A stretch of DNA of 64,000 nucleotides from Semisulcospira habei (lineage: Eukaryota; Mollusca; Gastropoda; Semisulcospiridae), in contig BTPG01000005.1 of assembly GCA_036245525.1 (NCBI GenBank), positions 181,956,245 to 182,020,244 of the forward strand, in the 5' to 3' direction. Each line of letters begins with the position of its first letter. Positions within the stretch are counted from its first letter, which is position 1. The notes beneath the pieces were generated by a model. It saw only the letters and a list, made by a program, of their open reading frames with translations, was not told the DNA's origin and searched no databases. Made by a program: the position numbers and the translations under genes. Of this stretch, positions 63,837 through 64,000 are shown piece after piece.

Positions 63837-63910
63837 AAAAAAACGCGCTCAAAAAAGACAATTACAACACAAAACAGCTGTCTTTGTAAGCGCGTTTTTT
63901 TCGTCGTTGA
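63837..63910. repeat. Family N palindrome, short
   Basis: AAAACGCGCTCAAAAAAGAC and GTCTTTGTAAGCGCGTTTTT pair around AATTACAACACAAAACAGCT. Confidence 0.8.
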
Positions 63911-63917
63911 GATGTCC

Positions 63918-63950
63918 TCTCAAAGTCGTAAGGTCCAAAATTAGAGACTT
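63918..63950. repeat. Family C right arm only
   Basis: AAGTCGTAAGGTCCAAAATT then AGAGAC. It directly precedes an F element, as at 51.6 kb. Confidence 0.65.
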
Positions 63951-64000
63951 TGGGGCCAGTTGCATGAGTGAGATTAGTCCTGCGCCAGCCACTAAGCAAG
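63951..64000. repeat. Family F hairpin, cut by window edge
   Basis: GGGGCCAGTTGCATGAGTGA, AGTCCTGCGCCAGCCACTAA, GCAAG. This is the left arm; the rest lies outside the window. Confidence 0.85.

Overview
This looks like non-coding DNA from a repeat-rich animal genome, most likely a marine mollusc (probably a gastropod; inferred from general resemblance, not proven). Supporting signs are long (GT)n, (GA)n, (TTA)n and (TA)n microsatellites, degraded CR1/L2/Jockey-like LINE reverse-transcriptase remnants, tRNA-derived SINEs, and no bacterial-style gene packing. I find no convincing host protein gene, rRNA or functional tRNA. Nearly all open frames are read-through of microsatellites, minisatellites or hairpins. 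The window could be intergenic or lie inside very large introns.

The dominant content is roughly 110 complete or partial foldback (palindromic) repeats in about a dozen families. The labels are local to this report. A: arms begin GCAAGAGGCATAGATCC and the apex is CCCCCGCA/TGCGGGGG. B: ~215 bp, TTAA ends, core GCCAGATTAGCTTGGCGCC. G: a relative of B with core GCCAGAATAGCTTGGCGCC. C: arms GGTCTGTGATTTTGGACC. D: TTAACCCTTTGGCTGTCGG, ~92 bp. E: GC-rich, GACGTCGGCC and GGCCCGCGCAC. F: CCACTAAGCAAGGTGC. K, L, M, N and P are minor palindromes. R is a non-palindromic ~214-bp dispersed repeat. B, G, D, L and P are flanked by TTAA, and M shows it on one side, which suggests MITEs mobilised by a piggyBac-type transposase that is not encoded here.

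Layout. 0-5 kb: a 50-bp tandem repeat, a retroposon tail, scattered A/B/C/D/G hairpins. 5-16 kb: A-hairpin clusters, a C-rich tract, E-flanked minisatellites at 7.7-8.7 kb, two near-perfect palindromes at 9.1-9.4 kb, and a B element that runs straight into a 41-bp minisatellite at 13.8 kb. 16-28 kb: alternating C/D/E/F/A/B/G elements, three SINE heads, R copies and a LINE 3' end. 28-37 kb: a LINE reverse-transcriptase pseudogene on the minus strand (28.1-29.9 kb), a ~280-bp tandem block with a retroposon inserted, and two further LINE 3' ends (35.3-37.0 kb). 39.06-41.0 kb: a 36-bp minisatellite of about 42 units, starting at the terminus of a B element and split by a 427-bp SINE with a 5-bp target duplication. 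42-50.7 kb: a ~43-bp array, a LINE 3' end, a ~115-bp higher-order array interrupted by three elements, and a 38-bp array of 13 units. 51-64 kb: more hairpins, a minus-strand LINE 3' end (57.7-58.1 kb), K and R elements, and an F hairpin cut by the window edge.

The elements do not form a pathway. They form layers of insertion: R into B, D into R, D into C, SINE into minisatellite, and MITEs into tandem arrays. The most interesting feature is that substitutions separating copies of a family are often mirrored in both arms of the same hairpin, and that two minisatellites begin exactly at MITE ends.
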